Shown here one piece after another: positions 32,551 to 44,616 of a stretch of DNA of 64,000 bases. The DNA lies in assembly GCF_042186555.1 (NCBI RefSeq), contig NC_133327.1, positions 106,109,167 to 106,173,166 on the forward strand. The letters run 5' to 3'. How positions within the stretch are numbered: position 1 is the stretch's first letter; each line of letters starts with the position of its first letter. Source of the DNA: Aquarana catesbeiana (lineage: Eukaryota > Chordata > Amphibia > Anura > Ranidae). The notes beneath the pieces were generated by a model. It was not told the DNA's origin. It did not search any database and was given only the letters and a program-made list of their open reading frames with translations. The position numbers were made by a program, and so were the translations under genes.

Positions 32551-33039
32551 GGAGCCTGCAGTAGGCGGTTAGCCTTCGTTGACTGCAAAGTGTGTTTTTG
32601 GGGGGGTTTTCTTGGGTCCAGTGGTGGCAAGACCATCATGACTGATGATGGATCCACATCGGGGGACATTATTTTTTTTTTTTTTTATAAAGGAATTGTC
32701 AAAAACTGTCTCTGTGTTTTTATTACTTTTTGACACTTTTTTGGTGAATGGGTAGGGGTACTATGTATCCCTACTCATTCACATGGGGGGGCAGGATCTG
32801 GGGGCCCCCTTATTAAAGGGTGCTTCCAGATTCTGATAACCACCCACCCACAGACCCCCATCACCACAGTCCAGGGTTTTCAGGAAGAGGCCCTTTTTCC
32901 CATTAACATGGGGACAAGGTGCTTTTGGGTGGGGGGGAGAGCACCCCCCCATATTGAGGGCATGTGGCCTGGTATGGTTCAGGAGGGGGGGCACTCACTC
33001 GTTCCCCCCCCTTTTCTAGCCTGCCAGGTTGCATGCTCG

Positions 33040-33260
33040 GGTAAGGGTCTGGTATGGATTTCTGGGGGACCCTCAAGCCATTTTTTTTTATTTTGTCATG
33101 GAGGTTCCCCTCAAAAAAAAAGACCTAAGCGTCTGGTATGGATTTTGGGGGGGGCATGCCATTTTTTGGCATGGGGTTTCTCTTAAAATCCATACCAGAT
33201 CCAAAGGGCCTCATATGGATTGGGAGGGACCCCCATGCGATTTTTCTTTTGCTGGCAATG
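33040..33260. repeat. Imperfect tandem repeat, about 80-bp unit
   Basis: GGTCTGGTATGGATTT followed by G-runs and GCCATTTTTT recurs at 33047, 33130 and, inverted in part, AAATCCATACCAGA at 33187. Overlapping frames on the plus strand come from this. Confidence 0.65.
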
Positions 33261-33699
33261 GGTTTTTTTTCATTCAGCTGTCAGCGGGGAAGCCCATTGA
33301 CAGCTAATGACTCATCCGTTGTTAAGGATGCCGTGGCCAGCTTCTTGGCCTGCTCCTTAACAACCAGCTATTCACTGTGCCCTGCTTGGACAAAGCTTTG
33401 CCCAAGCAGGGCTTAGAATGCACTTTGCAGCACGCAGTGCATGGTGGGGCATTTGGCGGATGAATATCCTGTCGAGCGACCCACAAATTCGGGTGTTCGC
33501 TAAACAGGCAATGTTCAGGCCGAACTTTTGCTTGGCTCGAACTGTTTACCCAACTCTATTGTATTTCTTCGCAAGGTGTCCCCTCATAGAATCCTATGGT
33601 ATAATGTACCATATGTAATGCTTTGTGCAATGTAATGCACAAAATAAACAAGATACACAGTCCATAAACTAATGAACATCAGCAATAAGATGATTCTCA

Positions 33700-34980
33700 C
33701 GTAGAGACGTATTGATGTCGGAAATGGTATCTTGAGTTTCCAAAGCACAAGTTTTGAGAGATTAAAGGACCATCTTGAATTTTTTTAACAACAAATTTTT
33801 TAGTTCCCAACCCTGTTTCAACTCTGCTTCCCACTGAAGCAAGTAGCGAACCATTTAAATTTTTGTGTGCATGATCTTCTCATTATTGTTAGGTACTTGC
33901 TTACACACCAGTGTAGAAAGATTATTTCCTTCAGTTCCCTTTATGTCTAGATTAATACATTCTTTAGCAGGGGCAATTCTTCCTGTGGTTTCAAATGTCC
34001 CAGCACATGTGCAGGGTACAGAACCATACATTAAATGTGTCAAAGAACTTGAAATCTTGAATCCTTTTGAACAGAGCACCTTCTATAGCTTCTGAACTTC
34101 TGTAACTCTGATTTAGCTGCTCCTGAGCATAAAGACCTACAGCCCAGTTGTCAACATAAACGGGTCTCAGTTATTTGACACACTTGCAGGATTAAAGGGC
34201 TGAGCCATTTTATTAACATGTCTAATTCCTCCTTACCAAGAGGGATACCCAGGTCACTAATGGTGGCTTTAAAGGTAGACTTTGACCCTCAATAGTTTTT
34301 AGTCCAGTCTTCAAATCTTGTAAGCCCAGTGATTGTGTATCTGGCAAAGTCTGACATGTCCATTCATTGTGGCCTACGAAAGTATGGGCTTGAAAAGACT
34401 TTTAAATAAGGAACAGATTTGCAGTTCATTGCCGTGGCAGTAGGGGACTTTGGAGTAATGTAGTTGGAGGTAGACCACTAACCAAATGTAGTGGCAGTGA
34501 TTTGGCATGGGCATGGACACCAGAATTGATAGCCTCTTGCTCTGTAGTCTGGAACTTAGGTCACCTAGTATAGCATGAGTGTTCAGTTTAATGAATGATG
34601 AAATTTGCAGTACAGACATGCCGGTGATGGGTCTTAGTAAATTTGGGAGGCTGATGCTCTGAAGGAATGCCAGTGTTATCATCCTTGTGGGTAGTTTCTG
34701 CCTCCATTTCTGCTTTCTTGCATGAAACTTGTGCATAGATGTCAGCAGCTTCTGCATTTAATTCTGCATTTTTGTGGCCAGCTTCTTCCGCTATCTCTGC
34801 TTTCTTGCAGGAAGCTTCTGCCTCCATCTCTGCTTCCTTTCCTGCAATGGCAGCTTGTACCTTAGCAGCCTCTGCCTCTGCATGAGCCCTTATAAGCTGT
34901 TTACTAAGTGATATGTGTTTACTAGGTGATCTTGCAGATCTCTTAGTTTGTCTGGTTGATGTTAAGGCTCGGTTCACACT
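33700..34980 (-). pseudogene. BEL/Pao retrotransposon gag-like remnant
   Basis: Gag would form the particle of a BEL/Pao LTR element. On the minus strand, 34980-34700 encodes a charged coiled-coil stretch (IRAHAEAEAAKVQAAIAGKE, repeated KKAEMEAE), like the N-terminal coil of BEL gag. At 34360-34240 follows SDFARYTITGLTRFEDW ... FKATISDLGIPLGKEELDML, matching the core of that gag. Numerous stops and frame changes follow to about 33700. No protease or polymerase seen. The family assignment rests on these two blocks. Confidence 0.5.
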
Positions 34981-35214
34981 ATGAATCGCATGTGAATGTC
35001 AATTCACATGTGATTCAGTGCAGCGCAATTTGAGCCCATTCATTTTGAATGGGCTCAAATTGCACCACATCGCACCAAAATACCTGCACTTGGTGTGTTG
35101 TAAAGATTGCACTGATACCTGCTGCAGATTGCAAAGGCAGTGCAATTTGAATGTGGTGTGGGAAACACGTGTGGATCGTGTCGTTTCCCACACCGCAGTA
35201 GTATGAACCTTAGC
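34972..35214. mobile_element. MITE with GGTTCACACT ends
   Basis: Left AAGGCTCGGTTCACACTATG and right CAGTAGTATGAACCTT are imperfect inverted repeats, with a TTA/TAG context at the junctions that would fit a Harbinger-like target. It interrupts the BEL-like region. Contains a nested stem GAGCCCATTCATTTTGAATGGGCTC. Confidence 0.65.
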
Positions 35215-35935
35215 GATGAGATGTAGTTTCATGCAGTTGTGATATCTTGTCATCTGTCCATGACTTGGCTTCCAGGATGTAATTTGTCTTTGTTGGTTAA
35301 GAGCAGTAAACGTATTTAGCTCTTGAATAAACCAGGCATCCTGGGTAATGTCCTAGACCAAATATAGCCATGACCATGTTTGATCAATGAAATCACCCAA
35401 AATCTCCAGACAGTTTTACTACATGCAAAAGATGGCCAGGGACTAGTCATTCGCCACATGAGTAGCAGCAGGTGAATGTTATCTGGCACAATAGGCCATT
35501 GTTTTAGCATGGATGTACATCGCTAGACGACATGATTGGCATTGGATCCATCCAATGTCAAATATTTCACATGCCACTCCAGGCAAGATCAGGCTCTACA
35601 CCCCACAATCACATCTCAGATTTTGGTTCGGCCTCTCTCCACTGATGCATTTAATTGTACCAGCGGCATAAATGCCACACACCAAGGTGCAAAATAATAT
35701 TGTTTCTTTATTAAAATAACCAGCAGGAGCAGGTTCCATTCTGACATGATTTGCACTAACCACAGTGCTTTCTCAAAGAACATGCCCAGTCTTGATATGT
35801 GGTCCATTCAAGCCTATGGTGTCTCGGTACAGAGAAAAAACCATACTAAAAATTTGAAAAGGCTTTTTCTGCAATATCCATAGTGTTAAGTTTTGAACTC
35901 TGGTAACCATTACACCTCAACTAAGATTTTCTGTA
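35215..35935. other. Decayed stretch between BEL-like gag and LTR candidate
   Basis: No intact frame; probably leader sequence of the same element. Confidence 0.3.
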
Positions 35936-37043
35936 TGTAACAGGCATGTTGTCATTGAGTAATGTAAGACTATTTGTCATGCAATTTCTCCTTTTGGCCA
36001 CAAGATGGAGATAGGGAGATGCTGACCTTTCCTTCCTGTACATGAGACACAGAGGAGATTGGGAAAAAAGGAGTTTCCGGAAGGGCTGAGGTGGTTCGGA
36101 AGGGGGAGAGTCCAAGCCGCAACAGCCCCCAGAGTTGAGCCAGCCAGAGAAGAGCGAGAGGATAGTGCGGAGGGACACGATTGAGAGTGAGGAGAGAGCT
36201 ATTGTACCCAGCATCACCAGCCAGAGAGAGAGAGGAGCCCCACACTGTGACCTGTGAGCCAGATGGCTGCAAGGATACCACCCCTGCAGTGGCAGTTGTG
36301 GGTTTCGCCACAGGCAACCGAGAATGGGAGGACATCTGTTCGGAGGAACCGTTGTTGCTGTGTTGCTGGGTTTGATGAGAGGCCCTGCTGCCATTATCTG
36401 TGACTGTCACTATTTGCTGCTGTTATCAGAGACTGAGCCGCTAGGATCTACACAGTCAGTCACATATTATCTCTAACACCTTAGAGACTGCCTGAAAGTG
36501 CTCCAACGTCTTAGCCGGCCGAAGAGTCAGGACCAAGGAATGCCCCTAACCCTTTGCCTGTTTACTTTGTTTTAAATAAGTACCACACTTTGGTCCCAAC
36601 CCGTTTTCCTTAGAGTGCACTCTAAGACAGTGTAGTTAATTATACGTTGTGCTGTTCATAAGGGTTATTCATGTTACTTATTGCCATTTTACTCATTGAC
36701 TCATTAAAGTCAAAGAACTGATTACTCTTTACTTGGGTATGGTGAAATTTTGTATAGCTGACTATGTTTAATTTACTTGGGTGAGCCTATGTTATCTCAG
36801 ACTGTCTTTATTTGAAATGGTTTCAATATACCAGCTTGCTTATCACTAAATGGATGTGTGTGCAATTACTATAGCAACATACAACCAGGTGTGGGGTATT
36901 TCCCAATTGTGTCTATATCTGTGATTGCAGAGGTCTCTCCATTTAACCAGGTGGGTCTGAGGGGCTGTGTTTGTTCTTAGAGTCAAGGTGGAAGACAGAG
37001 GACCGATAATTTAACCAGCGGCTCCTTCGGGGGTGACGCTACA
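35936..37043. mobile_element. LTR candidate
   Basis: Begins TGTAACAGG and ends GACGCTACA, giving TGTA...TACA ends. It contains ATTAAAG (36705) and several purine tracts. There is no clear target duplication and no second copy in the window. Could belong to the adjacent BEL-like element. Confidence 0.33.
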
Positions 37044-37703
37044 CGTTGATGAATCCCAACCTCTATAATGCACTTTTTACTAAGTATGTTAAAGGCTGTT
37101 ATCTAACACAGGGGCTGATTTTTAAAAAAAAGGTTTTAACTTTTTTGTCTAGTATAGATCTATGTTTATCCTAATTATGCATTATGTAGATTATGAATCT
37201 ACTTACTGTTGACTAACTTTCTACCTCTGCTTGACATCTGTTCCAAGCATTAACTACTCTATTCGGCAAAATAATACTTTCTAAGATTAGTTTCAAACTT
37301 TCCTCCTGCTAGTATGAGGTCATGTCCTCCTGAACCTTATTCACCCCAATAATGTATTTAAACATTTCAATAATTTCTCCTCTTTCCCTTCTTTCCTCAA
37401 AACTGTACATAAGTTCCTAAAGTTTTCCCTGATATGTTTTATCCCCCATAGCTTTCACAATTTTGTAGCTCCTTCTCAGGACATGGTTGAAGATTGAAGT
37501 GAGGACAGCTTTACCTTATTCAATAAGCTAAGTGAACATTCTCTACTCCTTTATTTTATCAACTCCATTGTGTCCCCATAGACTTTCATGCCCTGATTTC
37601 TATGAGCTAATTTGTTTTTAAATTGTAAATTGTTTTTTATAAGATTCTTTCAAAAAATATTTGTTTCATTTGTAACTGTTTTTATGTAGCTATGATCCCC
37701 AAA
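37044..37703. other. AT-rich stretch, nothing recognised
   Basis: No convincing coding or repeat ends. Confidence 0.3.
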
Positions 37704-37705
37704 GT

Positions 37706-38250
37706 TGCTGCTGGAAATGTTGGATTCTCCTACCATTTCCAGTGATAACCCATGTAACTGGACCCGACAATACTCAGAAACACTGATGGACTTTATTAAA
37801 ACAGAAATAAGCCCAGAATAAAAGACGCTGTAAATAGACTCAACAACAGAAAAAGCAGTGATTCAATGACAGCAATATAATTCAGTAACTCAATGAAGAG
37901 AAAAAGTATGATGTTCGTTCCTCTTGTCACTTGTGTCAGGTCTTGCCTTGAATGCCCTAAGCGTGTGGGAAACAAAATTTTCTTAACTGTTTATCAGGGT
38001 TTGGAAGTTTCTCTGATGAAGATAGACTGTATCTTTAGAGACTGTGAAGGAGATGTCTTCCCTATATCTTAAGTCTCCATTTCTTTCTCAGGTTTGAAAG
38101 GTACCTCTTGAGGCTCTCTTTCAGCTCAAGACTGTTACACAAATACTGATGCATCAGCTTTTATAGTTCCAAGGGGGGTTTTAACAGTGGATAGAGTGGT
38201 AACATTGCGTTTAGACTGCCCTAGCTCCCTGCCTCTAAATCTTCCCCCTA
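37706..38250 (-). repeat. Lower (3') LTR of the gypsy element
   Basis: Shares its low-coordinate half with 49895-50100 (CCAGTGATAACCCATGTAACTG against CTAGTGATGACCCACC). On the minus strand CTATAAAAGC at about 38160 is a TATA-like signal. The U3 boundary is approximate. Confidence 0.55.
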
Positions 38251-38269
38251 CTTGTCTTCATCTTCTTCA

Positions 38270-38478
38270 GAGTTCATCTAAGAGGGGGTGAACCAGCTGG
38301 AGGTGACTCAGTCTGAGTGACCATCCACACTGCTCTGCTTAGTAGCAAGAGGTGGTTGCATTGCCCAGTCTTCAAAGGCCCTGTCTTCCCCTATCCCCCT
38401 CTATTAGATATACAGGTAGGCCAGATAGCTCAGAATAGACAATGTACAGCTGTAAGCTCCACCTGTCTTCTAATTTCT
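38270..38478 (-). pseudogene. Gypsy integrase C-terminal end
   Basis: Minus strand gives DRWSLQLYIVYSELSGLPVY, typical of the chromatin-side tail of Ty3/gypsy integrase, followed by a frameshift and stop. The upstream part of the same domain is at 47396 upwards on the other side of the L1. Confidence 0.65.
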
Positions 38479-39033
38479 TGTATTATCAATTTGTATTCAT
38501 ATTTATCATTACTAGAAAAAGACAAGCAGAAAAAAAAAAACACAAAACAGTTGTTCACCTACTTCCATCATTAATCTACTGCATAATATCTCAGTCTCTA
38601 TATATATCACTCAATGTAAATAAAAACCACACAATAAAAAGGGGGAAGGGAGAGGGAGGTGGGTATGGCAAGGGAAGGGACAGGGACACGCCCCCCTCAA
38701 AAAAACAAAAACAAAATTCCTCTCCCGTTGCACTGTAAAAGCAGTCCCAGGGGGAGAGGTCCACAAAGGGGATGAGCAGTAGCTGATGAAACAAGGAGAA
38801 AAAAAGAAGAAAAAAAATAAAAATCCCCATGTAAGATCAAATTCAAGTGCAGTACTCCACCGTGGTTATATGTTTAAAATATATGTGAGTGTATATATAT
38901 GTCCCAATATTAAAAAAAAAGGGGAAATTGTGTTAAAGAAAGTATCTTTAATAGTTTCTCCAAATTCCCTTGTAATCTCTAACTGCAATACTCAACCATG
39001 ATTATTTGTTTATAATATATATGAGTGTGTATA

Positions 39034-39916
39034 TACAGTATAGCAGTGTAAATAACAGTGTAAATAACAGTGTAAATTTGCTGTCCCCTCAAAATAACTC
39101 AACACACAGCCATTAATGTCTAAACCGCTGGCAACAAAAGTGAGTACACCCCTAAGTGAAAATGTCCAAATTGGGTCCAAAGTTTCAATATTTTGTGTGG
39201 CCACCATTATTTTCCAGCATTGCCTTAACCCTCTTGGGCAAGGAGCTTCATGGGTTGCCACTAGAATCCTCTTCCACTCCTCCATGGCGACTTTACGAAG
39301 CTGGTGGATGTTAGAGACTCCTCCACCTTCCATTTGAGGATGCCCCACAGATGATCAATAGGGTTTAGGTCTGGAGACATGCTTGGCCAGTCCATCAACT
39401 TTACCCTCAGCTTCTTTAGCAAGGCAGTGGTCGTCTTGGAGGTGTGTTTGGGATCGTTATCATGTTGGAATACTGCCCTGCTGCCCAGTCTCTGAAGGGA
39501 GTGGATCATGCTCTGCTTCAGTGTGTCACAGTACATGTTGGCATTCATGGTTCCCTCAATGAACTGTAGCCCCCCAGCGATAACACCAAAGGTAACACAC
39601 CTGCTCCCCATTCACACCTGAGACCTTGTAACACAAACGAGTCACATGACACCAGGGAGGGAAAATGGCTAATTGGGCCCAATTTGGACATTTTCACTTA
39701 GGGGTGTACTCACTTTTGTTGCCAGCAGTTTAAACATTAATGGCTGTGTGTTGAGTTATTTTGAGGGGGACAGCAAATTTACACTGTTATACTAGCTGTA
39801 CACTCACTACTTTACCTTGTAACAAAGTGTAATTTCTTCAGTGTTGTCACATGAAAAGATATAAGAAAATATTTACAGAAATTTAAGGGGTGTACTCACT
39901 TTTGTGAGATACTGTA
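39034..39916 (-). mobile_element. Tc1-like transposon, internally deleted
   Basis: TATACAGTA (39032) and TACTGTATA (39918) are the outer ends with TA target. Subterminal inverted repeats of about 110 bp contain GAGTACACCCCTAAGTGAAA (left) and its complement (right). Encodes on the minus strand the transposase part FQHDNDPKHTSKTTTALLKK, DWPSMSPDLNPIDHLW. The left outer repeat has lost about 90 bp and has a short triplication of AATAACAGTGT. Inside the L1 3' UTR. Confidence 0.85.
39261..39611 (-). pseudogene. Tc1-like transposase fragment
   Basis: The fragment covers the DDE core from TMNANMYCDTLKQSM to DWPSMSPDLNPIDHLWGIL. It lacks the N-terminal DNA-binding region and about the first half of the catalytic domain, replaced by a deletion at about 39600. 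The same family at 53162 keeps more. Confidence 0.8.
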
Positions 39917-40343
39917 TATCCAAGTGTTTAAAAAAGGGGGGGGAACTAAAATCTAAGTGCAGTGCTCAGCTGTGATTATGTGTGTAGACTATATGTAAGT
40001 GTATGTGTGTTTCCAAATATGAGAAAAAATAAATAAATACATTTTTTTTTAAAAGAGGAAGAAACTAAAATCGAAATGCAGTGCTCAGCTGTGATTATGT
40101 GTTTAGCGTATATGTGCATGTGTTTCCAAAAGCAATTTGGGAAAACTTGATAGCTCTCCCAAATTCCTTTGTAATCTCTAACTACTATGCTCAAACATAA
40201 TCATGTGTTTGTAATATATATTGGTGTGTATGTATATTCAAGTGCAAAAAAAATTAAAAAATACTAAAAAATTTCTCTTCCTCTCCCCCGAGTCCCTCCT
40301 CTCGATAGCCCCACCCAACCCCCCCTAAACCAACCCCCCCCCC

Positions 40344-40388
<45 letters not shown>

Positions 40389-40555
40389 AAAAAACATACA
40401 ACCAAAATACATAACACAAACCAAAAAAAGTTGTAGTTCATTTCTTCTTCATCTACAAAACATCAAGTGCGCCTGTGGGAGGAATGAGAACATGTGGCAA
40501 TATTGAACTTTTCCGTAAAAGGAGAAAGAAGAAAAAGTCAACCTACATCCACCAC

Positions 40556-43402
40556 CTAATATACTTTAGTCTCTATCAATCTCTGAGGAATAGTACTTCC
40601 AGCCTGCCCATGTATTTTTTCATTTATCTTTTGTTGGTTTCTGGTCTCATGCACCAATCTTCCGGCTTCCATTATTACATCAACTTCTCTCTTCCATTCC
40701 GAAAGAGTGGGGCACGTGGCCTGTTTCCATAAGCCATAATTAAGTTCATACAAAAGTTTTACATCTGCAGTAATATGTAATCCCAAGTAATATAGAGATT
40801 TCGCAATCCAAATAAAAGGGAAGTTATTTTGCAGAGATGTGGCCATTGCTGATGGTACATGACTAGGTAATACTATGGATTTCTGAAAATGTATTCTAAA
40901 ATTAGATAACATACCGTATCTCTGAACTTCCGACATCAATACAGGTATAGATTCCTGGGGTTTAGAAAGGTAAAATAATAAGTCATCAGCGCATGCTTAG
41001 ACTTTATGCTCCCCAGAGCCAATACCGACCCCAACTATTCTCTTATTTTCCCTTACTCTGCAAAGAAAGGGTTCTAAAATCATAGCAAACAATAATGGGG
41101 AGAGGGGACACCTCTGCCTAGTACCATTGCATATATCAAAATAGTCTGATAAAGTACCATTAACCTTGACCCTAGCTCTTGGACCAGCATACAATGGCAA
41201 CTCTATCAAATGCCTTTTCGGCGTCCATTGACAGTACTACTCTCGGTATTTTATCAGGTCTATTCTGCATCCAGTGAAGGATAAGAAGGGCCCGAATGGT
41301 ATTATCTTTAGTTTCACGACCCTTCATAAAGCCCATCTGGTCAAAATGGACTAGTTGTACTATATGGTCCTGTAATCTAGTGGCTAGGATCTTTGTCAAT
41401 AATTTGGTGTCTGAAGTAAGAAGGGAAATAGGGCTGTACTTTGCACTATATTGTGGGTCTTTCCCAAGTCTCAGAAGAACTGTCACATACACCAACTGTG
41501 CTTCCGGGGATAGGGGAATAGTAGCTGTGATTATATTAAGATAATTGCCTAGAGGGGTTGCCAAAATATGGATACATTTCTTATAATAAGTGTTCGTTAG
41601 ACCATGTGGTCCTGGACTTTTCCCCATTGGCAAGTTTTCTATTGCCTTACTTATTTCCTCTATAGTAATTGGCCGTTCTAATTTCTCTATGATCATGGGG
41701 TAAAGGGCTGGTAGGGCAGAATCCCTAATATATTCCCTCATGTCTTCCGCCCACCCTCCCATCCTCAGCCCTCAAAGAAGTTGATTGAATATCATATAAG
41801 TCCGTATAAAAACGATGGGATTCCGCAGCTATAGACTTAGTATCCACTACCTGTTTGTTATTAACTAGTATATTATGAACATGACAGAGTTTTTGTTGCT
41901 TTTTTTAATTGTCTGGCCAATAATCAGCCACATTTATTCCCTTGTTCGTAAAAAAGAATGCACAAAAAATCTATGTTTGTCCTAGGCCCTTCTGTCCACG
42001 CATCCAGAGAGCACTACTCCAATGCCACGTACACACGAGCGGACTTTTCGACCGGACTGGTCCGACGGACTATCTGACTGACTTTCGACGGACTTCCAAA
42101 CGGACTTTCCAAATGAACGGACTTGCCTACACACAATCACACCAAAGTCCGATGGATTTGTATGTGATGACATACGACCGGACTAAAATAAGGAAGTTGA
42201 TAGCCAGTAGCCAATAGCTGCCCTAGCATCAGTTTTTGTCCGTCGGACTAACATACAGATGAGCGGACTTTTCGATAGGAACTGGGTCCGGTGGAGTCCG
42301 CTGCAAGTCCGATGAAGCCCACACACGGTCAAATTGTCCGCCGGACTCGGTCCGTCGGACCAGTCCGGTCCAAAAGTCCGCTCGTGTGTACGCGGCATTA
42401 GTGTCTCCAGCTGTCTGGTATCGCCTGGGTCAAGGTTAGCCTTATATTTAGTCTCCAAATCATGTATTTTTTCCAGCAGGTCCTTAATCTCCTTCTTTTT
42501 TTCTCTTTTAACTCGTGAGCCGTGTGCTATTAATTCCTCTCTAATAACCGCCTTATGAGCTTCCCACACCGTTTGATCCGACACTATCCCAGATGTATTT
42601 ATTTCAAAATATTCTGCCAATTTGTGCAGTAAATACTCCGATATCTGCTTATAATACAGCAATGACTCGCCATGTCCGCTCCCGGTGACCCGCAGATACC
42701 GGAACAAATGTTAACACATGATCAGAAATCGTTATAGATTTAATGGTGGCAGATCTCACATAATCCAGGTAATACTGATCCACCAAAATTAAATCAAGCC
42801 GGGAATAGACATTATGTGTTTTTGAGTAATAACTATAGTCTTTATTCTCCATATTTAGTGTCCGCCAGCTATCTACTAGAAGGAGAGATCAAAAAAGTTG
42901 TTTGACATGTTTAAGGGCTCTAAAGGATAGAAGGGGTCTTACCCATTGAGGTGCCTAGTTTGTGATCAAAGGTGATATTAAAATCCCGCCCCAAAATCAC
43001 AAACCCCTCTCTAAATTTAACTTTAAATTAACTTTAAAAACAGACTATACGAGTATTAGGTACATATATCGAAGCAAACATATAACAATGTCTCTGCAGC
43101 ATACACTTAATAAAAAGAAACCACCCCTCCGGGTCCGATTGCACGAACGTAGAGGTCAGGGGGCACGTTTTCCCAAAGGCTATTGTTACCCCCTTCACCC
43201 TTGCAATGGGGGACACTGCATGGAACCATTGATTATACGGGGACAGAGGCAATCTAGGTACAGATCCTGGAGTGAAATGCGTCTCTTGTAAGAAGACAAC
43301 ATCTACAGCTTGATGACACATTTCCTGCCATAAACGACCCCTTTTATGGGGTGAACACAAGCCCCTCACATTATAAGACATCATTTTCAATGAGCTAGCC
43401 AT
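40556..43402 (-). pseudogene. L1 ORF2: endonuclease and reverse transcriptase, broken
   Basis: Endonuclease begins near 43385 with MMSYNVRGLCSPHKRGRLW and VVFLQETHFTPGS, then frame changes; RLDLILVDQYYL and ISDHVLTFV are at 42800-42700. Connector HKAVIREELIAHGSRVKRE at 42560. A MITE splits it at 42399-42021. Reverse transcriptase resumes at 41762: MGKSPGPHGLTNTYYKK, YSPISLLTSDTKLLTKILA, FDQMGFMKGRETKDNT, LSMDAEKAFDRV (catalytic Asp), TRQRCPLSPLLFAMILEP and, just after a stop, CADDLLFY near 40990. C-terminal part ends about 40556. The protein is dead but all domains remain recognisable. Confidence 0.85.
42021..42399. mobile_element. GTACACACG-type MITE inside L1 ORF2
   Basis: AATGCCACGTACACACGAGC at the left and GCTCGTGTGTACGCGGCATT at the right are inverted, with CGGACTTTT and further pairing inward. 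Palindromic interior with GTCCGACGGAC motifs. Confidence 0.85.
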
Positions 43403-43991
43403 TGCCTGTATCTTGGGTGGATGTAAGACACTCGTAACTTATTGCCGCATGTCTCAATTTTATCCTTTCCTGGTAAAAAAAACAAAAAAAAACAAACCAA
43501 CTACAACAAAACACTCTACTTTGTAAAATGTACCAACTAAGGAGAGGGCAGGACCTTGTGGGTGCCAATGGTCCCACCCCGAACCCCCCTGCCCATCTGC
43601 TACTATGCAGATTATCCAGTCCCTTGTATCGGGACCAACCTAATTGAAAGAAAAAAATTTAGGGTCTAATATTCCCCGGGCATAGCTTAGTTCATCTTTA
43701 TTTCCTCTCATGCGGCTGCACACAGTTAAATTCTAAATCTCCTGTTGTAAGAAAAAAAAAAGAAAGGATAAATTCCCTTCTCTCTTCTCCTTTAACTTCA
43801 TCTTCTTAGTCTCATCTCAAGGCAGCAGGTCAGCTTCTGTCTAATTAGTCCCTTCGTTGGCCTTTAGCAGAGACCTGATGCCAGGGTTCTGGACGTTGTA
43901 TAGAAAATTTAGCATTATACAGTCTCCAATCCGGAAAGTCAATTGGGAGAAGGTCTAATATTTCCAGAAACATTTTTAAGTCATCCTTTGT

Positions 43992-44616
43992 TCAGAGTAC
44001 CGGCATTTTGCCTTTCCGGGAGGCTGTTAAACGAAAAGGGAGCCCCCAGCGATATCTGGCATCTATGGAGCGCAAGGCCTCCAACAGTGGTCGCACAGTT
44101 CGATGCTGCATTAAAGTGCGATGTGATATATCAAGTGATAGGAAGATTTGGGCTCCTTTATATTCTGTCGTGGGTGTATCCCATGCAGTCTTCATAATAG
44201 CCTAATTCACAGAGTACAATTTTCAAATCACATCTCTCGTCCTATCCTTATTCTGATAGGAGTAAGATGTGACACGGTGAACTCTGTCCATTTCCACAGA
44301 TTCAGGCACAGACTCCCCCATGATTTGATAAAATAACCTTTGTACCATTGTCTGTAAATCAATACGGTCCCTATTCTCATAGTCATCCAGCTGGTTCCTA
44401 TAGGTATTCAAAATTTCCTCATGATATTTGGTGGTATCTTGGACATCTGCTATAACCTGTGTAATTTCCTCTTGGCCATTTTCCATTGCTTCCACTCTGT
44501 ATCCTAATGCCACCGTATCCTCCCTAAGCTCTTCTACTGCTTGCTTACATGCCCGCTCTACTGCAGCTATCAATTGCTGTATATCTGCTTTTGTAGGGAG
44601 GGTTCCTATATGTTCT
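43992..44616 (-). pseudogene. L1 ORF1 fragment (C-terminal two thirds)
   Basis: Coiled coil (IQQLIAAVERACKQAVEELR, then VEAMENGQEEITQVIADVQD) runs into LDDYENRDR, the L1 ORF1 signature in decayed form, then VEMDRVHRV. A lower fragment near 44190 has ALRSIDARYRWGLPFRL, resembling the C-terminal domain. Its upstream continuation is on the far side of the MITE pair, at 46540-47300. Confidence 0.72.

Larger units (their letters stand above)
31900..33560. repeat. Large dispersed repeat with inverted and tandem blocks
   Basis: Edges are rich in GAACC/TTCGG motifs of opposed orientation (GGTTTGGTTCGTGCC near 31970; GGCCGAACTTTTGCTTGGC near 33518). The centre holds an inverted pair at 32447-32548 and about 80-bp imperfect tandem units at 33040-33260. 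No transposase. Non-autonomous DNA element is the best guess. Confidence 0.45.
38540..40440 (-). repeat. L1 3' UTR with diverged tandem units
   Basis: AGTGCAGTRCTCARCYRTGATTATRTG recurs with variation at 38848, 38985, 39957, 40074 and 40190, about 110 bp apart, interrupted by the Tc1. Contains a (CA)n microsatellite at 40345-40382 beside a C-run. Confidence 0.6.

Noticed and set aside
34588..34977. Host coiled-coil protein
   Set aside because: The neighbouring SDFARYTITGL block and context fit BEL/Pao gag better, and the frame is cut by a MITE.
35921..36410. Two overlapping minus-strand frames of about 150 codons
   Set aside because: No domain, located in an LTR candidate, and in different frames of the same DNA.
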